A stretch of DNA of 64,000 nucleotides from Rhodothermales bacterium (GCA_022821845.1 JAJECT010000035.1:109973-173972); one strand, 5' to 3'; shown: positions 39,095 to 47,510, counted from the first letter of the stretch. Notes: generated by a model from the letters alone, not told the origin. Numbers and translations: made by a program.

Positions 39095-40384
39095 TCATCC
39101 CGAATCGGTTCGCAGGGGCAGGTCTTCCCGGCGCATGGCGATGCGGTGCGAGCCGGTCGCAAGCAGCATATCCGCTGCGGAGGCTTCGGCAAGGAACGCC
39201 TGCGCGCCTTCCCGGATGGTGCAGGGCGGGCCCACCCGGACGCCCGCCCTCTGCAATAGGTCCGCCAGTTCTTCCGGCGCGCACATGCGCTCGGCTGTCG
39301 GCCGTACGGGCCGGACGTACGCGCCTGCGCTGGCGAACAATCGCCCCATCGCCGCGATATCCTTGTCGCGCATGACCCCGAACAACACCGTCAACGCGCT
39401 TCCCGCCTGTCGGAACGCTTCCAGGTGCCGGAGTATGGCCGCCAGCGCATCCGGGTTGTGCGCCGCGTCCGTCGCCACCAGCGGTTCTTCGAGCAGCACG
39501 TCCCAGCGCCCGCGCAATCCGCTTAGCGCGCAGACGTCTCGCAGGCCCGTCCGCACGGCCTGTTCGTCGAAGCGCAGGAGCTCCGCCGCGCGCAGGGCGG
39601 TCAGCGCGTTCCGAATCTGATGCCTCCCGGCCAGGCCCACGCGCAGGTCCCGCCAGGTTCGGCTTGGCGTGGCCGCCGTAACCGTCGACCGGGCGAGGCC
39701 AACGGTTTCTGACAGCGTCCGTACGTCCCGGTCTACCGGGTGCAGGGGCGCGCCGCGCGTTTCGGCGACGGCCTCGATCACTTCTATCGCAGGGGAACGG
39801 GCGCTCGTCGCCACGGGGACGCCGGGCTTGATAATGCCGGCTTTCTCCCGCGCGACGCGTTCGATGGAGTCTCCCAGAAATTGCGTATGATCCAGGCCAA
39901 TGTCCGTGATGATCGATAGCGCCGGGCCCAGCGCGTTCGTGGCGTCGAGCCGTCCGCCCATGCCCGTTTCGACGACCGCCAGCTCGACCTCTTTTTCCGC
40001 AAAGTACGACAGGCTGAGCGCAAAGGTCAGTTCGAAGAAGCTGGGCGCTATTCGCTCGACGAGCGGCTGCGCTCGCGCCAGCGCGTCCGCCAGCCAGCGT
40101 TCCGGCGCGGCCTGTCCGTCGACGCGCATGCGTTCCGCCACGCTCCACAAGTGCGGCGACGTATGAAGGCCGGTTCGCACGCCCGCGGCGCGGCTTATAG
40201 CGGCAAGAAACGACGCCGTGGACCCCTTGCCGTTCGTTCCGGCCACATGCACGATCCGGAAAGCGTCCTGGGGCCGTCCGAGCGCGCGAAGCAGCCGCCG
40301 CGTACGTTCGAGGCCGGGTTTCCATACGCCCTGGTCCGCAAACCGGGGCAGTCGCGCAAGCAAGGCGTCTATCTCCGGCGTCAT
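39095..40384 (-). CDS. folC: folylpolyglutamate synthase / dihydrofolate synthase
   Basis: 429 aa from 40384, where the ATG overlaps the tsaE stop by four bases. Mur-ligase-like fold: VHVAGTNGKGSTASFLAAIS P-loop, then TGMGGRLDATNAL, DIGLDHTQFLGD with REKAGIIKPGVPV, and VATDAAHNPDALAAIL. It adds glutamate to dihydropteroate/folates in the cytoplasm. Last gene of the porX-tsaE-folC operon. Confidence 0.95.
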   Translation of the reverse strand: MTPEIDALLARLPRFADQGVWKPGLERTRRLLRALGRPQDAFRIVHVAGTNGKGSTASFLAAISRAAGVRTGLHTSPHLWSVAERMRVDGQAAPERWLADALARAQPLVERIAPSFFELTFALSLSYFAEKEVELAVVETGMGGRLDATNALGPALSIITDIGLDHTQFLGDSIERVAREKAGIIKPGVPVATSARSPAIEVIEAVAETRGAPLHPVDRDVRTLSETVGLARSTVTAATPSRTWRDLRVGLAGRHQIRNALTALRAAELLRFDEQAVRTGLRDVCALSGLRGRWDVLLEEPLVATDAAHNPDALAAILRHLEAFRQAGSALTVLFGVMRDKDIAAMGRLFASAGAYVRPVRPTAERMCAPEELADLLQRAGVRVGPPCTIREGAQAFLAEASAADMLLATGSHRIAMRREDLPLRTDSG

Positions 40385-40818
40385 GGCGCGTGGCCATCCA
40401 AACGGATGCTTCGTTCGCTTTCTGTTTCCTGGTTCATGCGAAACCGCAACGTTTTTTCGGGCAAGAGCGGCTCCACGCGATCGGCCCACTCGACGATGCA
40501 CAGGCCGCGGCCATAGAAATATTCCTCGTATCCCAGTTCGTAAAACTCGTCCAGCGTTTCGATCCGGTAGGCGTCGAAATGGTACACGGGCCCCGCGCCG
40601 CCTGCGTACTCGTGGAGGATGGAGAACGTGGGGCTGGTTACCTGTTCGGCGGCGAGGCCAAGCCCCTCGCACAGCCCTTGCGCAAACACCGTCTTGCCCG
40701 CCCCGAGCGTTCCGTACAACCCGACGACGTCCCCCGCCCGGAGGTGTTTCGCGGCGGCGCGTCCGAGCCTGCGGGTCTCTGCCGCGCTGGCGGTGCGTGC
40801 GGGAAAAAGATGCTTCAT
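40381..40818 (-). CDS. tsaE: tRNA t6A biosynthesis ATPase TsaE
   Basis: 145 aa. Walker A is VGLYGTLGAGKTVFAQGL; SPTFSILHEY is the switch I region; YHFDAYRI and LCIVEWADRVEPLLP are the Walker B and conserved tail segments. With TsaB and TsaD it supports formation of threonylcarbamoyladenosine at position 37 of tRNAs. Overlaps porX upstream and folC downstream by four bases each. Confidence 0.95.
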   Translation of the reverse strand: MKHLFPARTASAAETRRLGRAAAKHLRAGDVVGLYGTLGAGKTVFAQGLCEGLGLAAEQVTSPTFSILHEYAGGAGPVYHFDAYRIETLDEFYELGYEEYFYGRGLCIVEWADRVEPLLPEKTLRFRMNQETESERSIRLDGHAP

Positions 40819-42371
40819 GCCTTGGGCCGCAAGGTCACGACCGGCAGAATCATTTCCTCGAGCGAAGCCCCGCCGTGCTGCATCGTGTCCCGGTACAGAT
40901 TCTGGTAATGGTGAAAATTCGTGGGGTACACGAAATAATAATCTTCCTTGGCGATAATGTAGTTGGTGCTCGAATCGTTTTTCGGCAGCCCGTAGGATTC
41001 GGGGTCCGCCACGAGGATCGCCTGTTTCTCGTTGCATTTCACGCTGCGCCCGTACTTGTAGCGAAGCGCCGTGGACGTATTCCGGTCCCCATGCACCTTG
41101 GCGGACCGCAAGCTTCGGATGGCCCCGTGGTCGGTGGTAACCACGATGGCGCATTCCGCCTGGGCGAATTCGGCGAAAGCCTGGTATAGCCAGGAATGTT
41201 CGAACCAGGTGCGCGTCAAGGCCCGGTAGGCGCGTTCGTCCGGCGCGATTTCCCTCAGCACGTCCGAATCGGACCGGCTGTGCGCCAGAATATCCACGAA
41301 ATTAATCACGATGGCGCTCAGGTCCTGCGCAAGGAAGGCGTCCGTTTGCCGGGCGAACTCCCGTCCGTCCCGGGACTTGACCAGTTTCTGGTAGCGTATC
41401 TTCGGGTCCAGGCGGTTGCGTCTCATCAGGTCCCGCAGGAACCGTTCTTCGTCCCGATTGCGGCTGTATTCGTCGTCCTCGCCGCTTTCCCACGTTTCCC
41501 GATACCGTTTTGCAATGTCCGCGGGCAACAGGCCGCTGAAAATCGCGTTGCGGGAGTACGGCGTCGCCGTGGGCAGGATCGAGTAGTAGAAATCCTTTTC
41601 TATGTCGAACAAGTCGTACAGCAGCGTTTCCATCTCCAGCCACTGGTCGTAGCGCATGCAATCGATGACCAGGAACACGACGGGCGTTCCGGGCGCCATG
41701 TTCGGAATGACGTATTTCGGAATCACGTCGTGCGAAAGCGTCGGGCGGTCTTCTCCCGGCCGCGCGCGAATCCACGCCGGATAGCGCGTTTCGACGAACT
41801 TGCCGAACGCCCGGTTCGCTTCCCGGTACTGGTCTTCGAGAATGTTGCGGGCGCCCTCGTCCCCTTTCAGTTCGATATCGTACTGCACCAGCTGCCTGTA
41901 CACCTCGATCCACTCCGCGTGCGTAAGCGGATTCATCAGGGCCTGGGTAATCCGGTTGAAGGATTGCAAATAATCGCGGGAGACTTTTTCCGTGCGCAGC
42001 CGGTTGTGGTCCAGGAGCCGCTTGATCGTAAGCAATATCTGGCTGGGATTCACCGGCTTGGTCAGGTAATCGCTGATTTGTCCGCCCAGCGCCTCTTCCA
42101 TGAGGCGTTCTTCTTCGCTTTTGGTGACCATCACCACCGGGGTTTCCGGGGCTTTTCGCCGGATTTCTTCCAGTGTGTCGATGCCGCCCATGCCGGGCAT
42201 CTGTTCGTCCAGCAGAATCACGTCGTAGCGCGCGCGGTCCGCCTCCCCGATGGCGTCCGCGCCGTTCGTCACGCTGGTCACGTCGTACCCTCGCGTTTCC
42301 AGAAAAAGAATGTGCGGGCGCAGAAGGTCTATTTCGTCGTCCGCCCACAGGATTTTGGGCTTGCCGGGCAT
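40815..42371 (-). CDS. porX: PorX-type response regulator with PglZ domain
   Basis: 518 aa from 42371. REC domain at 1-120 with ILWADDEIDLL acidic pair, phospho-acceptor Asp55 in VILLDEQMPGMGG and Lys84 in VMVTKSEEE. An all-helical linker follows, then a PglZ/alkaline-phosphatase-like domain from about 205 (VVFLVIDCMRYDQWLEMETLL with metal-site Asp; IVINFVDILAHSRSD; VVTTDHGAIRS). In Porphyromonas and Flavobacterium PorX with PorY controls type IX secretion, and the length equals PorX. No PorY is in the window. Upstream extensions of the frame are not family-like. Confidence 0.92.
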   Translation of the reverse strand: MPGKPKILWADDEIDLLRPHILFLETRGYDVTSVTNGADAIGEADRARYDVILLDEQMPGMGGIDTLEEIRRKAPETPVVMVTKSEEERLMEEALGGQISDYLTKPVNPSQILLTIKRLLDHNRLRTEKVSRDYLQSFNRITQALMNPLTHAEWIEVYRQLVQYDIELKGDEGARNILEDQYREANRAFGKFVETRYPAWIRARPGEDRPTLSHDVIPKYVIPNMAPGTPVVFLVIDCMRYDQWLEMETLLYDLFDIEKDFYYSILPTATPYSRNAIFSGLLPADIAKRYRETWESGEDDEYSRNRDEERFLRDLMRRNRLDPKIRYQKLVKSRDGREFARQTDAFLAQDLSAIVINFVDILAHSRSDSDVLREIAPDERAYRALTRTWFEHSWLYQAFAEFAQAECAIVVTTDHGAIRSLRSAKVHGDRNTSTALRYKYGRSVKCNEKQAILVADPESYGLPKNDSSTNYIIAKEDYYFVYPTNFHHYQNLYRDTMQHGGASLEEMILPVVTLRPKA

Positions 42372-42591
42372 AAGGCGGGGCGCATGGGCGTTCGCTGGCG
42401 GCGCGGGGCGGTTTTTTCTGCGCGCCGGGTTGCACATTGGGCCGCCATTCGGGTTGTGCGTTCCGGTTGCGCGTCGCGCCGTCGTGCATACATGCCGGAA
42501 GGCCCGTTGTGTTCCTTATCGTAAAGGGAATATTGTCGTACCTTGCGTTCGGCAATACGCATTCTGGACGCACCTGTGTTTCAATAGGATT

Positions 42592-44259
42592 ATGGCGCAT
42601 CATCCCCTTGCGGGCAAGCCGGTTCCCCGCGATCTCCTCGTTCATATTCCCCGGCTCATGGCCGCGTATTATTCGGTAAGGCCCGATCCGCGCGAACCGT
42701 TGCAGCGCGTGGCCTTCGGCACGTCCGGGCATCGCGGCACGTCCCTCGAAGGGTCGTTCAACGACGACCATATCGCTGCGATATGCCAAGCTGTGGTCGA
42801 GGTGCGCGCCGCCAACGGGATCGCGGGCCCGCTCCTGATGGGGATGGATACGCACGCCCTGTCGGAAGCGGCTTTTACCACGGCCCTCGAAGTGTTCGCC
42901 GCGAACGGCGTGACGGTGCATGTGGACAAGGGAGATGCGGGCCCTGCGTACACGCCTACCCCCGCGCTGTCCCACGCCATTCTTCGCTACAATGCGCGGG
43001 GCGAAGGCGGCCTGGCGGATGGCGTCGTCGTAACGCCGTCCCATAATCCCCCGGAGGATGGCGGCTTCAAGTACAACCCGCCGACGGGCGGTCCGGCGGA
43101 CGCCGCCACGACCGGACAGATTCAGGATCGGGCGAACGAATTGCTGGAAGCTGGCTTGCAGGGCGTCCGCCGCACGACGATCCTGCGGGCGCGCCGGGCC
43201 GCCACGACCCGCGAAGTGGATTTCATGACCCCCTACGTAGAAGACCTTGGCCAGGCGCTGGACATGGAAGCCATCGCCGCCTCCGGCCTGAAAATCGGGG
43301 CCGACCCCATGGGCGGGGCGGGCGCGGCGTACTGGGAACCCATTGCGGATCGGTACGGGATCGACATCGAGGTGGTCAATCCGGCGCTGGACCCGACCTT
43401 TTCGTTCATGACGCTCGACCGGGACGGCAAAACGCGCATGGATTGTTCGTCGCCGTACGCCATGGCGAGCCTCGTCGGACTGAAGGACCGGTTCGATATC
43501 GCGTTCGGCAACGACCCGGATTTCGACCGCCACGGCGTGGTTGCGAAAACCGGCGGACTGATGCAGCCCAACCATTATTTGTCCGTGGCCATCGCGTATC
43601 TGTTCCGCCGCCGCGAAGGCTGGCCCGAGGCCGCCGCCATTGGCAAGACGCTTGTCTCCAGTTCCATGATCGACCGGGTGGCGCAGGACCTGGGCCGACC
43701 GCTTGCGGAGGTTCCGGTGGGTTTCAAATGGTTCGTGGACGGCCTCGTCGACGGGTCGTACGGCTTTGGCGGAGAGGAGAGCGCCGGGGCCTCGTTCCTG
43801 CGCAAGGACGGTTCCGTATGGACGACGGACAAGGACGGCCTCCTGCTGAACCTGCTGGCCGCCGAGATTACCGCCGCGACGGGCCAGGACCCCGCCGAGC
43901 GGTATGCGCTGCTGGCGGAGCGTTTCGGGGCGCCCGTATACGAACGCATGGATGCGCCCGCCACCCGCGCGCAGAAGGCGGCGCTTGCGAATCTTTCCCC
44001 GGACCAGGCGGTGACTGCGGCGGCGGACCTTGCAGGCGAGCCGATCCTTGCGAAACGCACGCATGCTCCCGGCAACGGCGCGCCCATCGGCGGCCTCAAG
44101 GTGGTTACGGAGAACGGCTGGTTTGCAGCGAGGCCCTCCGGCACGGAAGAACTCTACAAGATTTACGCGGAGAGCTTTCTCGGAGAGGACCATCTCCGCC
44201 GAATCCAGGAGGAAGCGCAGGCGATGGTTCGCCGGGCGTTCGAAGAGGCGGGCGTGTAA
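42592..44259 (+). CDS. pgm: phosphoglucomutase (alpha-D-glucose-phosphate specific)
   Basis: 555 aa. Substrate-binding start FGTSGHRGTSLEGSFN, active-site serine loop VTPSHNPPEDGGFKYN, metal loop FGNDPDFDRHGV, sugar-specificity region GGEESAGASFLR, and phosphate site AARPSGTEELYKIY. It interconverts glucose 1- and 6-phosphate. A 54-base piece of its 3' part (44072-44125) recurs exactly at 45768-45821. Confidence 0.96.
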   Translation: MAHHPLAGKPVPRDLLVHIPRLMAAYYSVRPDPREPLQRVAFGTSGHRGTSLEGSFNDDHIAAICQAVVEVRAANGIAGPLLMGMDTHALSEAAFTTALEVFAANGVTVHVDKGDAGPAYTPTPALSHAILRYNARGEGGLADGVVVTPSHNPPEDGGFKYNPPTGGPADAATTGQIQDRANELLEAGLQGVRRTTILRARRAATTREVDFMTPYVEDLGQALDMEAIAASGLKIGADPMGGAGAAYWEPIADRYGIDIEVVNPALDPTFSFMTLDRDGKTRMDCSSPYAMASLVGLKDRFDIAFGNDPDFDRHGVVAKTGGLMQPNHYLSVAIAYLFRRREGWPEAAAIGKTLVSSSMIDRVAQDLGRPLAEVPVGFKWFVDGLVDGSYGFGGEESAGASFLRKDGSVWTTDKDGLLLNLLAAEITAATGQDPAERYALLAERFGAPVYERMDAPATRAQKAALANLSPDQAVTAAADLAGEPILAKRTHAPGNGAPIGGLKVVTENGWFAARPSGTEELYKIYAESFLGEDHLRRIQEEAQAMVRRAFEEAGV

Positions 44260-44306
44260 TCAGTGTATTCTCTAAGGGGAATCTGCGCCGTTTTCGCCCC
44301 TGGCGA

Positions 44307-44390
44307 ATTTTGTCAAGGATTTTGTCAAGGGATTTGTCAAGCATTTTGTCACGTGTTTTTTCAAGGTTTTTGTCAAGGAATTTGTCAAGA
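44307..44390. repeat. 12-bp tandem repeat (minisatellite)
   Basis: About seven units of ATTTTGTCAAGG at 12-base spacing (near 44308, 44320, 44332, 44343, 44356, 44368 and 44380), with two degenerate middle units. A shorter tract of the same unit lies at 45822-45862. Both tracts sit just upstream of the sequence that starts the O-methyltransferase gene, so the tract belonged to the original pgm-methyltransferase spacer and was duplicated with it. Confidence 0.85.
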
Positions 44391-44453
44391 AAATATTCGC
44401 CGGATTTCATAGGTAGCGTTTCATGTCCAACCGAAGCATAGGGCTTTCGCCCG
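44381..44453 (+). pseudogene. duplicated upstream region and first 10 codons of the O-methyltransferase gene
   Basis: From TTTGTCAAGAAAATATTCGC to the codons for MSNRSIGLSP this copy matches 45854-45925, including 31 identical bases from the ATG (44423-44453 against 45895-45925). After that the copy is cut and joined to a fragment of the amidohydrolase gene. It is a broken 5' end, not a functional gene. Confidence 0.85.
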
Positions 44454-44465
44454 CCACGGTCTCCT

Positions 44466-44558
44466 GCAACGCCAATTGGCCCGGTTCTCCCAGAAGGCTA
44501 CGGACGGTCGTAATCCCGTTGGCGACGCACAAAAACATCAGGGACGCTATGAAAATTC
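44466..44558. repeat. left cassette flank, copy 1 (amidohydrolase-derived fragment)
   Basis: About 75 bases match 46570-46655 and the interior of the amidohydrolase gene at 48446-48523, in the same orientation. Read on the minus strand it still encodes VANGITTVRSLLGEPGQLAL, close to VANGVTTVRGLLGEPGQLAL of the intact enzyme. Copies 1 and 2 also share TGAAAATTC just beyond the point where similarity to the amidohydrolase ends. Confidence 0.85.
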
Positions 44559-44568
44559 GGCGAAGGAG

Positions 44569-44597
44569 TTGACATTGCCCGGGTGGTGTGTTACAAT
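44569..44597 (+). promoter_or_regulatory. promoter of the small exported protein gene
   Basis: TTGACA at 44569-44574 and TACAAT at 44592-44597 with a 17-base spacer, about 80 bases before the start at 44680. A similar promoter stands at the same place in the second cassette (46667). Confidence 0.6.
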
Positions 44598-44679
44598 ACA
44601 GATGCTTGCCCGCCACAAGGCCGAGCTGCGCTTTGCTCAACAAGAGCAAATTCCTGCATATTAACCCGATACCAAAACC

Positions 44680-44913
44680 ATGAAAAGGTTCCTTCTCTCG
44701 CTGATCGTAGTTACCAGTTTTACCATTGCTGTGCCAGCAAAAGCCAAGAAGCCGGACTGCAGGTATAAAGCACATGGATGTACTTATGAGGGATTTCTCA
44801 ATGGAGACGGTACAGCTGACTTCCGAACGATATGCAGAGATGACTGGGGAGACAGTATCGGTTGGCACATTGTATTTAACGACAATGTTCCTGCAGGAGC
44901 GTGTGGACAATAA
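44680..44913 (+). CDS. small secreted cysteine-containing protein
   Basis: 77 aa. Signal peptide MKRFLLSLIVVTSFTIAVPA with AKA cleavage site, then a mature part of about 54 residues with four Cys (DCRYKAHGCT, TICRDD, GACG), enough for two disulfides. No family recognised. It is followed after 52 bases by a lipoprotein gene and is enclosed by cassette flanks shared with the beta-barrel gene at 46761. AT content is higher than in neighbouring housekeeping genes. Confidence 0.6.
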   Translation: MKRFLLSLIVVTSFTIAVPAKAKKPDCRYKAHGCTYEGFLNGDGTADFRTICRDDWGDSIGWHIVFNDNVPAGACGQ

Positions 44914-44920
44914 ACCTTAC

Positions 44921-45008
44921 CGAGCATCCTCAAGACCCTGAACAACACAAAAACAAGGTGAAACCATGATCTCCACCCGAAACGTACTCGGCCTCATTGC
45001 GCTACTGC
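44921..45008 (+). repeat. right cassette flank, copy 1
   Basis: 88 bases nearly identical to 47422-47509. It runs from CGAGCATCCTCAAGACCCTG through an ATG to the codons for MISTRNVLGLIALL, the signal peptide of the lipoprotein at 44966. In copy 1 the gene continues; in copy 2 it is cut. Confidence 0.85.
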
Positions 45009-45658
45009 TTATCGCAGGATGCGGTACGGCAACCGATTCTACTTCTCCTGTTACAGGTAGTTCAGCTACTTCGTCCAGTACGGTTCTTGTCGTGAAGCCC
45101 AGCGAAGTATTTCAGGGTTACGAGCTCAGTGACGAAGTGCTGGAGAGATTGGATGGCGTTCGCGACGAAATAAGCGCCCTGGTGAGCCGCTACGAAGAAA
45201 AGGGCATAACCGCTGGAGAACTGAATGAAGCGGCGAACGAAATAATTTCAAGCCACGCTGAAGATCCTTTTTTACGGGTCGCCATTCCCCAGGTTGTATC
45301 GCTTCCTGCGCTGCATGCTTTCCTGAAAAGCGAGGATACAGGAAACCTCGATTCGTACGTAGCGCGCCATACCCAAATGCTCGTGGATAACGATTCGCCG
45401 CATGCCGATGAAATATCGCAAGCGCTTACGATGCTTGACGGTTATTGGGATGCCGAACAAATCCAGACTGTGGCTGAAAAAGCCATAGAAAACGCCGAAT
45501 ATTATCTTGGTAAAAATAATGCGCATGCTGCCTCTAAAGCAGCAGAGAATCATGGGTCTACCGATGTTCCTGTAGAGAATCTGCAAGAAAGTTCGGCGAG
45601 AATCCATACTGAAATGGGTTCTGGCGTTCAGCGTCTTGAACGGCTCCTGGAGAAATAG
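44966..45658 (+). CDS. lipoprotein of unknown function
   Basis: 230 aa. The lipobox is LLIAGC, giving an N-acylated Cys at about residue 19; a Ser/Thr-rich linker (TSPVTGSSATSSSTV) is followed by a charged all-helical domain (YELSDEVLERLDGVRDEIS). The start is supported by AAGGTG six bases upstream. No family recognised. Its leader and first 14 codons occur again, truncated, at 47422-47509. A hairpin with a T-rich tail follows the stop. Confidence 0.7.
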   Translation: MISTRNVLGLIALLLIAGCGTATDSTSPVTGSSATSSSTVLVVKPSEVFQGYELSDEVLERLDGVRDEISALVSRYEEKGITAGELNEAANEIISSHAEDPFLRVAIPQVVSLPALHAFLKSEDTGNLDSYVARHTQMLVDNDSPHADEISQALTMLDGYWDAEQIQTVAEKAIENAEYYLGKNNAHAASKAAENHGSTDVPVENLQESSARIHTEMGSGVQRLERLLEK

Positions 45659-45669
45659 CCGAATTCCGT

Positions 45670-45713
45670 AAATCCGATCTTACCCCGCTTCGAAGTGCGT
45701 ACGCGGATTTATT
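45670..45713 (+). terminator. probable terminator after the lipoprotein gene
   Basis: AAATCCG (45670-45676) pairs with CGGATTT (45704-45710), followed by ATTTCTT. The 27-base loop contains a self-complementary TTCGAA core. Location 12 bases after the stop supports the role. Confidence 0.45.
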
Positions 45714-45741
45714 TCTTCCACCAGGGCGGGTTCAGTCGGCT

Positions 45742-45821
45742 CAATCCTCGCAGAACGCATGCCCCAAGCAACGGCGCGCCCATCGGCGGCCTCAAGGTGG
45801 TTACGGAGAACGGCTGGTTTG
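45742..45821 (+). pseudogene. duplicated internal fragment of pgm
   Basis: 54 bases at 45768-45821 are identical to pgm 44072-44125, and a more divergent stretch extends the match left to about 45742. The reading frame is still the same (NGAPIGGLKVVTENGWF). The fragment then jumps directly into the 12-bp repeat tract, missing the last 45 codons of pgm. Confidence 0.85.
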
Positions 45822-45894
45822 TCAAGGGATTTTTCAATAATTTTGTCAAGGGATTTGTCAAGAAAATATTCGCCGGGTTTCGTACGGAGCGTTT

Positions 45895-46557
45895 ATGTCC
45901 AACCGAAGCATAGGGCTTTCGCCCGAACTCCATGAATACCTGGTCCGCCACGCGGTCCGGGAAACGCCCGCGCTGCGGCGGTTGCGGGAAGAGACGGCGC
46001 CCATGGCGGAGGCCGATATGCAGATTGCCCCGGAGCAAGGGGCGTTCATGGCCATGATCGTGCGCATGACCGGCGCCCGCCGCGCCCTCGAAATCGGGGT
46101 GTTCACGGGATACAGCTCCCTTGTCGTGGCGCAAGCCCTCCCGGAGGACGGCCTCCTGACGGCCTGCGACGCGAACGAAGACTACGTCCGCATGGCCCGT
46201 CGCCACTGGCGCGAGGCGGGCGCGGAAGAGAAGATCGAATTTCGGGCGGGCGACGCGGCGGATACGTTGCGCGCCTTGCTGGACGAGGGGCGCGGCGAGA
46301 CGTACGATTTCGCCTTCGTCGACGCGGACAAGGCATCGTACGGGGTCTACTACGAACAGGTCCTGAAACTCCTTCGTCCGGGCGGCGTGGTCGCGCTGGA
46401 CAACATGTTGCGCGACGGCCGCGTCCTGAACCCTGCCGCCGACGACGCCAGCACCCGCGCCATTGCGGCCCTGAACGCCGCCATTATTCGCGACGAGCGC
46501 GTGGATTGCTGCATGGCGCCCATCGCAGACGGCGTAACGCTCGCCCGCAAGCGGTGA
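45895..46557 (+). CDS. O-methyltransferase family 3 (caffeoyl-CoA type)
   Basis: 220 aa. Family features: ALEIGVFTGYSSLVVAQALP as the SAM motif, the acidic YDFAFVDADKASYGVYYEQ metal-site region, and GGVVALDNMLRDGRV. These enzymes methylate catechol-like hydroxyls with a divalent metal. The start at 45895 lies just after the short 12-bp repeat tract. An identical copy of its first ten codons is at 44423. Confidence 0.9.
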   Translation: MSNRSIGLSPELHEYLVRHAVRETPALRRLREETAPMAEADMQIAPEQGAFMAMIVRMTGARRALEIGVFTGYSSLVVAQALPEDGLLTACDANEDYVRMARRHWREAGAEEKIEFRAGDAADTLRALLDEGRGETYDFAFVDADKASYGVYYEQVLKLLRPGGVVALDNMLRDGRVLNPAADDASTRAIAALNAAIIRDERVDCCMAPIADGVTLARKR

Positions 46558-46569
46558 AAAGGGGCCGTG

Positions 46570-46655
46570 TCAACTGGCCCGGTTCTCCCAGAAGGCCGCG
46601 GACGGTCGTAATCCCGCTGGCGAAGTACGGAAACATCAGGAGTTTTGTGAAAATT
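46570..46655. repeat. left cassette flank, copy 2 (amidohydrolase-derived fragment)
   Basis: Begins 12 bases after the O-methyltransferase stop. Close to the flank at 44466 and to 48446-48523 inside the amidohydrolase. It ends in GAAAATTC like copy 1 and is followed by TTGACA. Confidence 0.85.
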
Positions 46656-46666
46656 CAGTAAAAAAA

Positions 46667-46696
46667 TTGACATTTTGTAGATCAAAATAATATTTT
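46667..46696 (+). promoter_or_regulatory. promoter of the beta-barrel gene
   Basis: TTGACA at 46667-46672 and TATTTT at 46691-46696, 18 bases apart, in an AT-rich stretch right after the left flank, the same position as in cassette 1. Confidence 0.45.
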
Positions 46697-46760
46697 ACAC
46701 TTTAGCCCGTTAAGTTGAATGAAATCCATTTTTTTAAACATATCCTCTTGGAGGCTGATC

Positions 46761-47372
46761 ATGCGCAATATCATTCCGCTCTTTATCCTGACTGTCGCGC
46801 TAAGTTATTTTTCTTCTGGTCCTGTAAGCGCTCAAAATACTGACGTAGAGAAAGGTCTGGAATTTTATGTTGGCTGGGGTCCCTCTAAAATTGCATCTTT
46901 AGACTATGAAGGTAGTGATGTTGGCGGAGGTACTTCCTACAGTGGTTTTTCTTTTGGCGTAAATTACAATTTCAATAATATCATTAACCCTCTTGTACAA
47001 ATTTCTTATTATGGTGTTAAAGAGCCTTTTTATGGTGTTGACTCTGGGTCTAAGATATGGTATTTAATGGGAGGTGTTCGTCTTCAATCTCCTGGCTCGT
47101 CTGTTTATCTTAATATACTTTCTGGATTAAACAGACACATATACACTGATTTTACATTTCAGGGTAGAGAAGTTACTATTTTATCAGATGATGATAATGA
47201 GCAATCGTCTATATCGCTTAACAATTTTGCTACAGAGATTGAGATTGGCGGTGAAATACGCTTAAATGATAGTTTACTTATTCGCATTGGCGGTGGTTAT
47301 AACAATGTTCATAGTCGAGGTAAAATACTGGATAATATTTTTGTTAGATTAAGTGGTGTATATGAACTTTGA
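46761..47372 (+). CDS. predicted outer-membrane beta-barrel protein, AT-rich
   Basis: 203 aa from 46761, chosen because GGAGG lies seven bases upstream. Signal peptide (IIPLFILTVALSYFSSGPVSAQ-like segment, cleaved after AQ), then alternating polar/aromatic strands with Gly turns (LEFYVGWGPSKI; FSFGVNYNFN; LMGGVRLQSP; LLIRIGGGYNNV) ending in Leu, consistent with an eight-stranded porin-like barrel. Base composition is strikingly AT-rich compared with the flanking genes. Function unknown; it occupies the same cassette position as the secreted protein at 44680. Confidence 0.7.
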   Translation: MRNIIPLFILTVALSYFSSGPVSAQNTDVEKGLEFYVGWGPSKIASLDYEGSDVGGGTSYSGFSFGVNYNFNNIINPLVQISYYGVKEPFYGVDSGSKIWYLMGGVRLQSPGSSVYLNILSGLNRHIYTDFTFQGREVTILSDDDNEQSSISLNNFATEIEIGGEIRLNDSLLIRIGGGYNNVHSRGKILDNIFVRLSGVYEL

Positions 47373-47421
47373 TGGATATTTACCGATGGAAAGTATCCGC
47401 TGTGCAAGGAGGTAGTAACAT

Positions 47422-47509
47422 CGAGCATCCTCAAGACCCTGAACAACGCAAAACCAAGGCAAAACCATGATCTCCACCCGAAACGTACTCGGCCTCATTG
47501 CGCTACTGC
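47422..47509 (+). repeat. right cassette flank, copy 2 (truncated lipoprotein leader)
   Basis: Same 88 bases as 44921-45008, including the ATG and 14 codons for MISTRNVLGLIALL, but cut immediately before the lipobox and abutting, within two bases, the stop codon of the minus-strand amidohydrolase (47511). Confidence 0.85.
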
Positions 47510-47510
47510 A

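Noticed and set aside
44307..44390. 12-bp repeats read on the minus strand as a row of TTGACA -35 boxes
   Set aside because: No matching -10 elements, and the pattern follows from the repeat unit itself.
44407..44910. 167-codon minus-strand frame over the first cassette
   Set aside because: Antisense to the secreted-protein gene; it stays open only because it contains the amidohydrolase fragment.
45695..45913. 72-codon plus-strand frame containing an in-frame piece of Pgm
   Set aside because: It is built from the duplicated pgm fragment and the 12-bp repeat tract and overlaps the start of the O-methyltransferase gene, so it reads as debris rather than a gene.
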